From the NCBI GenBank assembly GCA_028692535.1, contig JAQUXD010000001.1:1-34509 (forward strand): 34,509 nucleotides of DNA, in the 5' to 3' direction. The notes under the pieces are model-generated. The model did no database searches. It was not told the DNA's origin and was given only the letters and a program-made list of their open reading frames with translations. Every line of letters begins with the position of its first letter. Position 1 is the first letter of the stretch. The translations under genes and the position numbers were made by a program. The stretch is from Eubacteriales bacterium. GTDB lineage: Bacteria > Bacillota > Clostridia > Peptostreptococcales > Anaerovoracaceae. This document shows positions 22,530-30,636 of this stretch, in pieces.

Positions 22530-23024
22530 ATGCCCAATCTGAAAACGCTCATCCCGTTTGCTGGGACCAAAGAGCAGGAAGATCGGCTGAGAGAAGCGAT
22601 CGCCAGATACAAGGGAGAACTGGGAGCGACCATGCCGATCATGCAGGAAGCCCAGGAAATCTACGGGTATCTTCCCGAAGAAGTACAGGTGATCATTGCC
22701 GAGGAACTCGGTGTTCCTCTTACGGAGATCTATGGAATTTCTTCATTCTACGCCCAATTCACCCACAATCCAAAAGGGCAGAACCAGATCAATGTCTGTC
22801 TGGGAACGGCCTGCTATGTCAAGGGCGCCGGCAACATATTGGACAAGGTCTGCGAAGTGGTCGGATGCAAAGAGGGAGAAATCACGGAAGACGGTAAATT
22901 CTCCATCGATGCGACCCGCTGTGTCGGAGCCTGCGGTCTGGCTCCCGTTATGATGATCAACGGCGATGTTTACGGCCGGCTCACACCGGATAAGATCGAT
23001 GCGATCATCGCCAAATACAAGTAG
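22530..23024 (+). CDS. hndA: NAD(P)-linked hydrogenase subunit HndA (NuoE-like [2Fe-2S] protein)
   Basis: 164 residues of the NuoE/24-kDa family: an N-terminal helical part (AQEIYGYLPEEVQVIIAEEL) and a C-terminal thioredoxin-like domain. The domain binds a [2Fe-2S] cluster through Cys90, Cys95, Cys131 and Cys135 (NVCLGTACYVKGA, RCVGACGLAPV). It passes electrons between the NAD(P)H-oxidising subunit and the hydrogenase. AAGGAGG precedes the ATG, behind a strong promoter. In order and size it corresponds to HndA of the tetrameric hndABCD type known from Desulfovibrio and many Clostridia. Confidence 0.92.
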   Translation: MPNLKTLIPFAGTKEQEDRLREAIARYKGELGATMPIMQEAQEIYGYLPEEVQVIIAEELGVPLTEIYGISSFYAQFTHNPKGQNQINVCLGTACYVKGAGNILDKVCEVVGCKEGEITEDGKFSIDATRCVGACGLAPVMMINGDVYGRLTPDKIDAIIAKYK

Positions 23025-23033
23025 TCCGAAGGA

Positions 23034-23585
23034 ATGAAAGAACTTTCGCTGAACGTGTTGGACTTGGCTCAGAATTCATTGTCGGCAGGAGCCCGTCACA
23101 TCACGATAGAGATCTGCGAGTCCGAAGAAAAGGACAGCCTGCACATTCGCATTGTCGATGACGGCGCCGGCATGGATCCGGATTTTCTGAAACGGGTCAC
23201 CGATCCATTCGTCACCACACGGACCACCCGTCCGGTGGGTATGGGGATCCCCCTGATCAAGATGGCGGCGGAAATGGCGGACGGACAGTTCAGTATCCAA
23301 AGCCGGAAGGGCGAAGGGACGGAACTGAATGCATCTTTTCGGCTGTCCCACGTGGATCGGATGCCCATCGGCGACATTGCCGGGACGGTCACCACATTGA
23401 TACAGGGCGCGCCGGAAGTGGACTTTATCTACATTCGCAGGACAGATAGCGGAAGTTTTGAATTCGATACCGGTCAGATACGGGGATTGATGGAGGGTAT
23501 ATCCCTTCGGGAACCCGAGGTTCTGGGCTGGATCCGAGAATATATCGCCCAGGGAGAAGCCGGGGTGATGGCACAAGAAGTGTAG
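23034..23585 (+). CDS. HATPase protein inserted in the hnd operon
   Basis: 183 residues. The N-terminal ~110 form a GHKL ATP-binding domain: N-box LDLAQNSLSAGA with Asp10-x3-Asn14, G1 box DDGAGM, then TTRTTRPVGMGIPLIKMAAE as the G2 region. The C-terminal ~70 residues (DRMPIGDIAGTVTTLIQGAP onward) match no domain I recognise. No phospho-accepting His domain or membrane segment is present. It lies 9 bases after hndA and 23 before hndB. The only ribosome-site-like sequence (AAGGA) is almost touching the ATG, so translation may depend on coupling. Similar genes occur within HydABC-type loci. A regulatory kinase or anti-sigma role is inference. Confidence 0.8.
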   Translation: MKELSLNVLDLAQNSLSAGARHITIEICESEEKDSLHIRIVDDGAGMDPDFLKRVTDPFVTTRTTRPVGMGIPLIKMAAEMADGQFSIQSRKGEGTELNASFRLSHVDRMPIGDIAGTVTTLIQGAPEVDFIYIRRTDSGSFEFDTGQIRGLMEGISLREPEVLGWIREYIAQGEAGVMAQEV

Positions 23586-23608
23586 TAATCGAGAGGATGG
23601 ATGAAAAA

Positions 23609-23977
23609 ATGAAGACCATAGAAGATCTCCAGAAAATCAGAGAAGAAATGCAGTCTAAGATCAGCCTCCGTAAAGATGATGGCGACAGTATCCGCGTTGT
23701 CGTGGGTATGGCCACCTGCGGAATCGCCGCCGGCGCGCGGCCTGTCCTGGAAGCCCTTGTCGACGAGGTTGGACGCAGACAGCTTAAAAACGTGATCGTT
23801 ACACAGACCGGATGCATTGGTGTATGCCGCCTGGAGCCGATCGTAGAAGTGTTCGAAAAAGACAAAGAGAAGGTCACTTATGTCAAAATGGATCCGGAAA
23901 TGGCCCGGACCCTGGTAAGTGAACATCTGGTCAACGGCAGGGTGGTACAGGCTTGGACCATCGGCGCTTCGGAATAA
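23609..23977 (+). CDS. hndB: Hydrogenase subunit HndB (thioredoxin-like [2Fe-2S] ferredoxin)
   Basis: About 122 residues with a thioredoxin-like ferredoxin fold. The protein contains only three cysteines: Cys37 (MATCGIAAGARP), Cys69 and Cys73 (TGCIGVCRLEP), so one of the four usual ligand positions is not Cys. The C-terminal part (YVKMDPEMARTLVSEHLVNG) is typical of the family. I prefer the ATG at 23609, which begins MKTIEDLQKIRE like its relatives. An ATG at 23597 directly abuts the GAGAGG site and would be too close. It is 12 bases upstream of hndC. Expected role: electron transfer or structural subunit of the Hnd complex. Confidence 0.85.
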   Translation: MKTIEDLQKIREEMQSKISLRKDDGDSIRVVVGMATCGIAAGARPVLEALVDEVGRRQLKNVIVTQTGCIGVCRLEPIVEVFEKDKEKVTYVKMDPEMARTLVSEHLVNGRVVQAWTIGASE

Positions 23978-23989
23978 GGAGGTTACAGG

Positions 23990-25783
23990 ATGAATTTTGT
24001 TAGATCGCATGTTCTGGTCTGCGGAGGAACCGGTTGCACTGCCTCCAAAAGCCCGGAAATCATTGCTGAATTCAATACACAGCTTAAAAACTGCGGGCTG
24101 GACAGCGAGGTCCGCGTGGTTCAAACCGGGTGCTTCGGACTGTGCGCGCTGGGACCCATCGTGGTGGTATATCCCGAAGGGACCTATTATGCGCAGATCA
24201 AGGTGGAAGATGTCAAGACCATCGTGGAAGAACATCTGCTCAAAGGGCGGATCGTTCAGGATCTCCTCTTTAAAGAGGCCGATGCTCACGGTGTGGAGCA
24301 GTCGCTGAACAACACCGATTTTTATCTTAAACAACATCGTATCGCTCTTCGCAATTGCGGCGTCATCAATCCCGAAGAGATCGATGAAGCCATCGCTTTC
24401 GATGCATATAAAGCGCTGGGTACCTGTCTGACGGAAAAAACCCCCCAGGAAGTCATCGAAATCATCACCGAATCGGGACTTCGCGGCAGAGGCGGCGCCG
24501 GATTCCCCACAGGGATCAAGTGGAAGTTTGCAGCCGCATCCCCGGGGCCCGTCAAATACGTTTGCTGCAACGCTGACGAAGGAGATCCCGGCGCATTCAT
24601 GGATCGTTCCGTGTTGGAAGGCGATCCCCATACTGTTCTGGAGGCTATGGCCATCGCAGGATACGCCATCGGCGCAAGCCAGGGATATATTTATATTCGT
24701 GCGGAATACCCGTTGGCTGTCAAACGGCTGGAGATCGCCATTGCGCAGGCCAAGGAATACGGCGTAATCGGGAAGAACATTCTGGGTACCGGTTTTGACT
24801 TCGACCTGGAGATTCGTCTGGGCGCCGGCGCATTTGTCTGCGGCGAAGAGACGGCCCTTATGACTTCCATCGAAGGGCACAGAGGCGAACCCCGTCCCCG
24901 TCCGCCTTTCCCCGCAGTCAAGGGTTTGTTCCAGAAACCTACTATTTTGAACAACGTCGAAACCTATGCAAACATCGCCTGGATCATCAATCACGGTCCC
25001 GCGGCGTTCAACTGCATGGGAACAGAAAAATCCAAGGGCACGAAGGTTTTCGCCCTGGGCGGAAAAATAAAGAATACAGGACTGGTGGAGATCCCCATGG
25101 GGACTACGCTTCGCGAAGTTGTGGAAGACATCGGCGGCGGTTGCCCGGATGGCAAGAAATTCAAGGCGGCACAGACCGGCGGTCCTTCCGGAGGCTGTAT
25201 TCCCGCATCCCTGATCGATACCCCCCTGGATTACGAGAGCATGGCGGCCATCGGCTCCATCATCGGTTCCGGCGGACTGATCGTCATGGACGAAGACAAT
25301 TGTATCGTGGACATTGCCAAGTTCTTCCTGCAGTTCACCATGGATGAATCCTGCGGCAAATGCTCGCCCTGTCGGATCGGTACCAAGAGAATGTACGAAA
25401 TACTGGATAAAATCACACAGGGCAAAGGCACGTTGGAAGATCTGGATATCCTGGAGGAACTGGCGCTTCACGTCAAGGAAAATTCTCTTTGCGGTCTGGG
25501 TCAGACAGCGCCGAATCCGGTCCTGTCCACCCTTCGTTACTTCCGCGACGAATACGAAGCCCACGTAGTGGACAAGAAGTGTCCGGCCGGCGTGTGCAAA
25601 GGTCTGGTTGAGTATAAGATCCTGTCTGACAAATGCATCGGCTGCACAGCCTGTGCCAGAGTCTGTCCGGTAGATGCCATCAGCGGGAAAGTCAAGGAAG
25701 TCCATTCCATCGACCCGTCTTTGTGCATCAAGTGTGGTTCGTGTATCGCAGCCTGCAAGTTCGGTGCAATCATCGTAGAATAG
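23990..25783 (+). CDS. hndC: Hydrogenase subunit HndC (NuoF-like, FMN- and NAD(P)-binding)
   Basis: 597 residues: the flavin subunit that oxidises or reduces NAD(P)(H) and, in bifurcating complexes, is where electrons are split. In order it has: an N-terminal [2Fe-2S] thioredoxin-like domain (Cys11, 16, 48, 52); a NuoF core with GRGGAGFPTGIKW at about 166-178, CCNADEGDPGAF and GAGAFVCGEETAL; a [4Fe-4S] site ESCGKCSPCRIGTKRM; and a C-terminal two-[4Fe-4S] ferredoxin domain (CIGCTACARVCPVDAI, CIKCGSCIAACKFGAI). This is the length and layout of HndC/HydB. AAGGAGG lies just before the ATG, 12 bases after hndB. Confidence 0.95.
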   Translation: MNFVRSHVLVCGGTGCTASKSPEIIAEFNTQLKNCGLDSEVRVVQTGCFGLCALGPIVVVYPEGTYYAQIKVEDVKTIVEEHLLKGRIVQDLLFKEADAHGVEQSLNNTDFYLKQHRIALRNCGVINPEEIDEAIAFDAYKALGTCLTEKTPQEVIEIITESGLRGRGGAGFPTGIKWKFAAASPGPVKYVCCNADEGDPGAFMDRSVLEGDPHTVLEAMAIAGYAIGASQGYIYIRAEYPLAVKRLEIAIAQAKEYGVIGKNILGTGFDFDLEIRLGAGAFVCGEETALMTSIEGHRGEPRPRPPFPAVKGLFQKPTILNNVETYANIAWIINHGPAAFNCMGTEKSKGTKVFALGGKIKNTGLVEIPMGTTLREVVEDIGGGCPDGKKFKAAQTGGPSGGCIPASLIDTPLDYESMAAIGSIIGSGGLIVMDEDNCIVDIAKFFLQFTMDESCGKCSPCRIGTKRMYEILDKITQGKGTLEDLDILEELALHVKENSLCGLGQTAPNPVLSTLRYFRDEYEAHVVDKKCPAGVCKGLVEYKILSDKCIGCTACARVCPVDAISGKVKEVHSIDPSLCIKCGSCIAACKFGAIIVE

Positions 25784-25800
25784 GCGGAAGGAGAAAATCA

Positions 25801-27576
25801 ATGAGTACTGTTAAAGTAAAAGTTAACGGCATGCAGATCGAATGTCCGTCCGATGCCACCGTGCTGGAAGCTGCACGCCAGGCCGGATTCCGGATCCCGA
25901 CGCTTTGCTATTTGAAAGGCATCAACGAAATCGGAGCCTGCAGAATGTGCCTCACGGAAGTGAAGGGCGCCAAGGGTCTTGTGGCTGCTTGCGTTTATCC
26001 CGTGGCCGAAGGCATGGAGATCAACACCAACTCGCAAAAAGCATACGACGCGCGCAAGCGCACCCTGGAACTCATTTTGTCCAATCACCGGATGGAATGC
26101 CTTACCTGCGTGCGGAACCAGAGCTGTGAACTGCAAGCTTTGGCCGAAGAATACGGCATGGAAGAGGTGCGTTTCGGCACACCCAAAGAAATGCAGCCCG
26201 ACATCGAGCAGTCCACACCTCATCTGATCCGGGACAACTCGAAATGTATTTTGTGCCGCCGCTGCGTAGCGGTTTGCAAAAATTTGCAGCACGCTGCGGT
26301 GATCGGACCCAACGACAGAGGCTTCAGCACCCATATCGGTTCGGCTTTTGACCGGGATCTGGGCGAAGTGGCCTGCATCAACTGCGGGCAGTGCATCAAC
26401 GTTTGTCCTACCGGAGCCCTCACGGAAGTGGATTCCACTTACAAGGTGTGGGAAGCGCTGGCAGACCCCAAGAAGCATGTGGTCGTAGGTACCGCTCCGG
26501 CCGTTCGCGCTACGCTGGGCGAGGAATTCGGCGATCCCATCGGAACCAATGCCCAGGGAAAAATGGTCGCTGCGCTGCACCGGCTGGGCTTCGACGGTGT
26601 TTTCGATGTGGATGTCACAGCAGACCTGACCATTCTGGAAGAAGGAACGGAATTTATTCATCGCCTGCAGAATGGCGGAACGTTGCCTCTGATCACATCC
26701 TGTTCTCCCGGTTGGATCCGGTTTTGCGAACAGTATTATCCCGAATTTATTCCGAACCTTTCCTCTTGCAAGAGTCCGCAGCAGATGTTCGGCGCTATGA
26801 TGAAGAGTTATTATGCAGACAAGCTGGGACTGAACCCGGAAGATGTCTTCGTGGTGACGGTCATGCCGTGTACCGCCAAGAAGTTTGAGATCAGACGGGA
26901 TGATCAGTCTGCCGTGAACGGTCTGTGGGATATGGATGAAACCATCACGACTCGGGAACTGGCCAGAATGATCCGCAAGACCGGGATGGACTGGTCTGCT
27001 CTGCCCGAAGAAGATTTTGATCCGGACTTCGGAGAATTCTCCGGTGCGGCGGTTATATTCGGCGCTTCCGGCGGTGTTATGGAAGCTGCCCTGCGTACTG
27101 TGGTGGAGATCCTTACCGGCGAAGAACTGGCTAAGCTGGACTTCGTGGATGTGCGCGGAATGGAAGGTATCAAGGAGGCCAGCTATGATGTAGCGGGCAC
27201 ACTGGTCAAGGTCGCCGTAGCCAGCGGCATGGAAAATGCGGCCAAATTGCTCGATAAGATCAAAGCCGGCGAAGCCGAATACCACTTTGTGGAAATCATG
27301 GGCTGCCCCGGCGGCTGCATCAACGGCGGCGGTCAGCCGATCCAGCCCGGCAATGTCCGCAACTTTGTGGATATCCAGACACTGCGGGCCGGCGCGCTGT
27401 ATTCAGAGGATGCGCTCATGAAAATGCGCAAGAGCCACGAAGTTCCCCTTATCAAGAAGATTTACAGCGACTACCTGGGCGAACCGGGCAGCCATCGCGC
27501 CCACGAACTGCTCCACACCAGCTACAAAGCATCGCCCAAATATCCGGGCCTGGAAGCAGACAAGAAAAAGAACTGA
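25801..27576 (+). CDS. hndD: Catalytic [FeFe] hydrogenase HndD/HydA of the NAD(P)-linked multimeric type
   Basis: 591 residues. Domains in order: [2Fe-2S] (Cys36, 47, 50, 64); a His-ligated [4Fe-4S] (His96, Cys100, 103, 109); two [4Fe-4S] (Cys149-159 and 192-202); and the H-cluster domain. The H-cluster motifs are TSCSPGW (299-305), MPCTAKKFE (Cys357) and MGCPGGCINGGGQP (Cys502, 506). The first motif has Ser302 where single-subunit enzymes have the second Cys, and Cys323 lies just after it (SSCKSPQQ). The short C-terminal domain is present and there is no extra C-terminal [2Fe-2S] domain. The ATG at 25801 follows GGAAGGAG, 17 bases after hndC. With hndABC it should make or consume H2 using NAD(P)H and reduced ferredoxin; bifurcation is inferred from the family. 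Confidence 0.93.
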   Translation: MSTVKVKVNGMQIECPSDATVLEAARQAGFRIPTLCYLKGINEIGACRMCLTEVKGAKGLVAACVYPVAEGMEINTNSQKAYDARKRTLELILSNHRMECLTCVRNQSCELQALAEEYGMEEVRFGTPKEMQPDIEQSTPHLIRDNSKCILCRRCVAVCKNLQHAAVIGPNDRGFSTHIGSAFDRDLGEVACINCGQCINVCPTGALTEVDSTYKVWEALADPKKHVVVGTAPAVRATLGEEFGDPIGTNAQGKMVAALHRLGFDGVFDVDVTADLTILEEGTEFIHRLQNGGTLPLITSCSPGWIRFCEQYYPEFIPNLSSCKSPQQMFGAMMKSYYADKLGLNPEDVFVVTVMPCTAKKFEIRRDDQSAVNGLWDMDETITTRELARMIRKTGMDWSALPEEDFDPDFGEFSGAAVIFGASGGVMEAALRTVVEILTGEELAKLDFVDVRGMEGIKEASYDVAGTLVKVAVASGMENAAKLLDKIKAGEAEYHFVEIMGCPGGCINGGGQPIQPGNVRNFVDIQTLRAGALYSEDALMKMRKSHEVPLIKKIYSDYLGEPGSHRAHELLHTSYKASPKYPGLEADKKKN

Positions 27577-27597
27577 TCCGGAATCGAATCCGGCACA

Positions 27598-27627
27598 ACA
27601 AAGGGACGCCTCCGGGCGTCCCTTTGT
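27598..27627 (+). terminator. Probable terminator of the hnd operon
   Basis: A perfect 13-bp stem (27598-27610 with 27615-27627) and a 4-base loop, 21 bases after the hndD stop. The right arm ends CCCTTTGT and only scattered T follows, so efficiency may be less than full. A new promoter begins directly after it. Confidence 0.75.
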
Positions 27628-27630
27628 ACA

Positions 27631-27659
27631 TTGACAGATTTGACGGTGGCAAGTAGGAT
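27631..27659 (+). promoter_or_regulatory. Sigma-A promoter for the racemase-family gene
   Basis: A consensus TTGACA at 27631-27636 and TAGGAT at 27654-27659 with a 17-base spacer. Transcription should start near 27666, about 22 bases before the ATG, with AGGAGGA in between. It follows immediately after the hnd terminator. Confidence 0.65.
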
Positions 27660-27687
27660 GAACTAAAAAGAGCAGGAGGAACAGAGA

Positions 27688-28368
27688 ATGAAGCTTGGCG
27701 TGATCGCAGGTACCCGAACAGACACATTACTGGGCGTTCAATACGTAGAGTCGAAAGGATATGCTGCAGTGGGCCGACCTTGCAGCGAGGATGCCACGCA
27801 GCAGTTGGACATGCAGCTGCATCATAAAGAGGCGCTTGCAGATCGGGTCGTGGAGCTTTCGGCGGAAATGCTGTCCGAAGGCGCCGAAGCGATTTATATT
27901 TACTGTAATTCTCTCAGCACAGCCATCGACTTGGAAAATGTAAAAAGCAGGATTCCGGTACCGGTCGTGACGCCATTGGATGTTTATGAGGAGTGCGCCG
28001 GCCTCTATAAACACATCTTTGTGATCGCCGCGAATTGTCAGGCTCTGGCAGGAATCGAACGGGTGATCAAGAAGCACAATCCCGAAAGTTGGTTGTCGGG
28101 CGCCGCCCTCCAGGCGCTGGTGTATCAGATCGAGGATCTGCTGCCGCCCGAAGAGATCGCGGAAGACCTGAACGTGAGGGAGTTTCTTCGGTATTTTACG
28201 GAGATGAAAGCGGAAGTGCTGATTCTTGGCTGTACGCACTTCCCCTATATTTACGAACAGATCCGAGACGCTGTCCGTGTTCCGATCATCGACCCGGGGG
28301 CACGCATGCTGGAACTGCTGGAGGATGCGTTCAATCCAGCGCGCCCGGCGGAACTTCCGAGGGGTTGA
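27688..28368 (+). CDS. Aspartate/glutamate racemase-family protein
   Basis: 226 residues of the two-domain Asp/Glu/hydantoin racemase superfamily, which uses two cysteines as opposed acid/base catalysts. Both are visible: Cys73 in AIYIYCNSLSTAID and Cys182 in LILGCTHFPYI. The N-terminus (MKLGVIAGTRTDTLLG) lacks the DSGxGG motif of glutamate racemase MurI, so I do not assign murI; the substrate is open. GCAGGAGGA precedes the ATG and it has its own promoter. Its last 38 bases overlap the end of the convergent biotin ligase gene. Confidence 0.8.
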   Translation: MKLGVIAGTRTDTLLGVQYVESKGYAAVGRPCSEDATQQLDMQLHHKEALADRVVELSAEMLSEGAEAIYIYCNSLSTAIDLENVKSRIPVPVVTPLDVYEECAGLYKHIFVIAANCQALAGIERVIKKHNPESWLSGAALQALVYQIEDLLPPEEIAEDLNVREFLRYFTEMKAEVLILGCTHFPYIYEQIRDAVRVPIIDPGARMLELLEDAFNPARPAELPRG

Positions 28369-28957
28369 TCAGGCGGGAACGATAAATTTTATACTCTTCG
28401 GCGGTTTCTTCTGTCCCGCCCATTTCCCGCAGTTTGTCCAGCACGGCAGTGGTAAGACTTCTTTTCAGTAAGGTAAAGGCTTGTAATGACAGCGCTTCCT
28501 TCTCTTCTGCCGACAGCAGCGCGCCTGCTCTGCCCCGGATTTCTTCGGGATAGCCGCCGGGCGGCTCTGTCAAGTTGATTCCCACCCCCAGGACCACGGC
28601 GCCGGGATGTCCTGCATCGTCCACGATGGCTTCGGCCAGGATCCCGGCGATCTTTCGGCCGTGGAGGAGCAGGTCGTTCACCCATTTCACCTCTGTTACG
28701 TATCCGGTCACTTCCTCGATGGCTTGCATCACAGCGACAGCGGCACGGACCGTGAGCCGTTCCGTATCCCGGTAAGGGAGAAGGATGCTCAAATAGATTC
28801 CTCTGCCCCGGGGGGAGTGGAAGTTGTGACCGTATCGGCCGCGTCCCTGGGTTTGGGCTTCCGCGATCACCGCATCGCCGAACACGGCGGTTTTGTCGCG
28901 GTAATACTCTTTGAGCACGTCTTGGGTCGAAGGGATCTCGTCGAATCGATAGAGCAT
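28331..28957 (-). CDS. birA: Biotin--[acetyl-CoA-carboxylase] ligase, short at the C-terminus
   Basis: Attaches biotin to carboxylase carrier domains using ATP. 208 residues with the catalytic motifs GRGRYGHNFHSPRGRGIYLS (biotinyl-AMP loop) and KWVNDLLLHGRKIAGILAE, then VVLGVGINLTEPPGGYPEE. There is no N-terminal HTH, so it is the non-repressor type. The protein ends just after YKIYRSRLIN, where relatives continue into a small SH3-like C-terminal domain of about 40-50 residues; that domain is absent. The end overlaps the convergent racemase gene by 38 bases. AAAGGAGG lies 5 bases before the ATG. It is probably still a ligase, because the active-site loops are complete, but ATP binding or carrier contact may be altered. 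Confidence 0.88.
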   Translation of the reverse strand: MLYRFDEIPSTQDVLKEYYRDKTAVFGDAVIAEAQTQGRGRYGHNFHSPRGRGIYLSILLPYRDTERLTVRAAVAVMQAIEEVTGYVTEVKWVNDLLLHGRKIAGILAEAIVDDAGHPGAVVLGVGINLTEPPGGYPEEIRGRAGALLSAEEKEALSLQAFTLLKRSLTTAVLDKLREMGGTEETAEEYKIYRSRLINPSEVPPGALD

Positions 28958-28984
28958 GAGCGCCTCCTTTGGTCAAAATCAGTC

Positions 28985-29013
28985 TGGTCATTTACCTTCT
29001 GTTAGTATATAAT
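28985..29013 (+). promoter_or_regulatory. Sigma-A promoter for the EamA transporter gene
   Basis: TGGTCA (28985-28990) and a perfect TATAAT (29008-29013) with a 17-base spacer, about 28 bases before the ATG. The region is A/T-rich and lies between divergent birA and the transporter gene. Confidence 0.6.
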
Positions 29014-29041
29014 ATTACAATTACAAACAGGAGATTTTTTT

Positions 29042-29962
29042 ATGGACAAAAAGCGAATATTGGGAAATACCATGCTCCTGCTCACCGCGTTGATCTGGGG
29101 AATGTCCTTCGTTTTCCAGCGGGTGGGCATGGATCACATCGAACCGCTCACATTCGGTTCAGCCCGTTCTGTTCTGGCGGCTTTTGCTCTCTGGATCCTG
29201 GTGATGATCACGGATCGCCGGAAGAAGAAAAAAGGTCTTGCGGAAGGACTCAGCCCCCGGGAAGTGGCCGATTACCGGAGAAACACCCTCCGGGGAGGGA
29301 TATTCTGCGGAGTTTTCCTGACGCTGGCTGCTTCCTTTCAGCAGATGGGCATCGTCTATACCACAGCGGGGAAAACCGGATTCATTACGGCTTTATATAT
29401 CGTTTTCGTTCCGGTGATCGGCTGGTTGTTTTTAAAAAAGAAGATCACTTGGCTCATCGGTGTCGGTGTGGTGCTGGCCACTGTGGGGATGTACTTTCTT
29501 TCCATCGGAGAAGAATTTGTCCTGACCAAAGGAGACACCCTGGTTTTCATCTGTGCGATCTTTTTTGCGTTGCACATCCTGAGCTGTGATCACTTTGTGC
29601 AAATCGCCGATCCGCTCAAGATGTCCATGATCCAGTTTGTTGTCTGCGCGATCCTGTCGGGAATAGCAGCTCTGGCTTTTGAAGCGCCTACCACTGCCAA
29701 GCTGATTGCTGCGGCGATCCCCATTCTTTACTCCGGTATTTTCTCCGGCGGTGTGGGGTATACGCTGCAGATGGTGGCGCAGAAGTTCACCGACCCTACA
29801 GTAGCCTCCCTGTTGTTGAGCCTGGAAGCGGTGTTCGGTGTGCTGGGTGGATGGCTGATCCTGAACGAAGTAATGACGCCCCGGGAAGTGCTGGGCTGCG
29901 CTGTGGTCTTTGCGGCCATCATTCTGGTGCAGATCCCGCTGCCCGAAAAGAAGAGAGGATAA
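29042..29962 (+). CDS. EamA/DMT-family transporter
   Basis: 306 residues with about ten hydrophobic helices forming two EamA repeats (about 8-155 and 165-300). Signatures are LTALIWGMSFVFQRVGMDHI in the first helix and SLEAVFGVLGGWLILNEVMT near the end; a basic loop RRKKKKGL lies in the first half. Members export or import metabolites such as amino acids; the substrate cannot be told from sequence. CAGGAG lies 9-10 bases before the ATG. The phosphatase gene begins 4 bases after the stop. Confidence 0.88.
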   Translation: MDKKRILGNTMLLLTALIWGMSFVFQRVGMDHIEPLTFGSARSVLAAFALWILVMITDRRKKKKGLAEGLSPREVADYRRNTLRGGIFCGVFLTLAASFQQMGIVYTTAGKTGFITALYIVFVPVIGWLFLKKKITWLIGVGVVLATVGMYFLSIGEEFVLTKGDTLVFICAIFFALHILSCDHFVQIADPLKMSMIQFVVCAILSGIAALAFEAPTTAKLIAAAIPILYSGIFSGGVGYTLQMVAQKFTDPTVASLLLSLEAVFGVLGGWLILNEVMTPREVLGCAVVFAAIILVQIPLPEKKRG

Positions 29963-29966
29963 TATT

Positions 29967-30599
29967 TTGAAGTGGATATTCGTGCGCCATCCGGAAACGG
30001 AAGCGTTGGTTCATAAAATTATATACGGCCAGACCCATTCTCCTTATACGGATAAGGGAAAGAAGAGCGTGCACTGGGTGCGCTCCGAGCTGGCTTCGGA
30101 AGAGATCGCAGCAATTTATTCCAGTCCCATGGAACGGACCAAGACTTTGGCCGACGCCATTGCTTCGGCCCACCGCGGACTTCGAGTGCAGACCGATGAA
30201 CGCATCAAGGAAATGGGCGTGGGTGTGTTCGAGCAGATGACAGTGGCCGAAGCCGAGGCGGCGCATCCGGAACATTTACGACCGTTTCTGGATGATTTCG
30301 GCAACTACAGGGCACCCGGAAGCGAGTTGTTTTCCGAGGTGAAAAGTCGCGTGTCCGAATTTCTCAAAGAAGTCATCCGGAAGGAAGACGAAGCAGGAAA
30401 GGAGGGGCATCCTGAGAGACCGATCGTAGTGGTCTCTCACTCCATGGCCATCCGCGGCGCCCTGGCTTGCCTGTTTGACGCCAGCCTTTCGGACCTGTGG
30501 CACATCCGGATTCATCCGGCAGCCATCATCAAAGTTCAATACCGGGACGGTTTCGCGATTCTGGAAGGGATGCGGGATCCTCACGATATCATTGCATAA
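29967..30599 (+). CDS. Histidine phosphatase (phosphoglycerate-mutase-like) family protein
   Basis: 210 residues. The catalytic core is recognisable: the phosphorylated-His motif reads VRHPETE near residues 6-12 (usually RHGET), followed by SSPMERTKTLADAI, a Glu in EMGVGVFEQ, and the second His in VSHSMAIRGALAC. The Gly-to-Pro change next to the His is tolerated in some relatives. The start is taken as TTG at 29967 because GAGAGG lies 8 bases upstream and the first strand of the domain begins there; an upstream frame from 29910 lies inside the transporter gene. It is likely co-transcribed with the transporter. Substrate unknown. Confidence 0.82.
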   Translation: MKWIFVRHPETEALVHKIIYGQTHSPYTDKGKKSVHWVRSELASEEIAAIYSSPMERTKTLADAIASAHRGLRVQTDERIKEMGVGVFEQMTVAEAEAAHPEHLRPFLDDFGNYRAPGSELFSEVKSRVSEFLKEVIRKEDEAGKEGHPERPIVVVSHSMAIRGALACLFDASLSDLWHIRIHPAAIIKVQYRDGFAILEGMRDPHDIIA

Positions 30600-30636
30600 G
30601 ACCGGTTCCCATTCGAATCGGCAGAAGGAGCACACC

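Noticed and set aside
23474-25801. A 775-codon open frame on the minus strand opposite hndB and hndC
   Set aside because: It is the mirror of strongly conserved hydrogenase genes. Its translation shows no domain, is rich in His/Phe/Gln as expected from reversed codons, and has no ribosome site.
25798-27285. A 495-codon minus-strand frame opposite hndD
   Set aside because: Same reason: a shadow of codon bias in a certain gene, with no recognisable motif.
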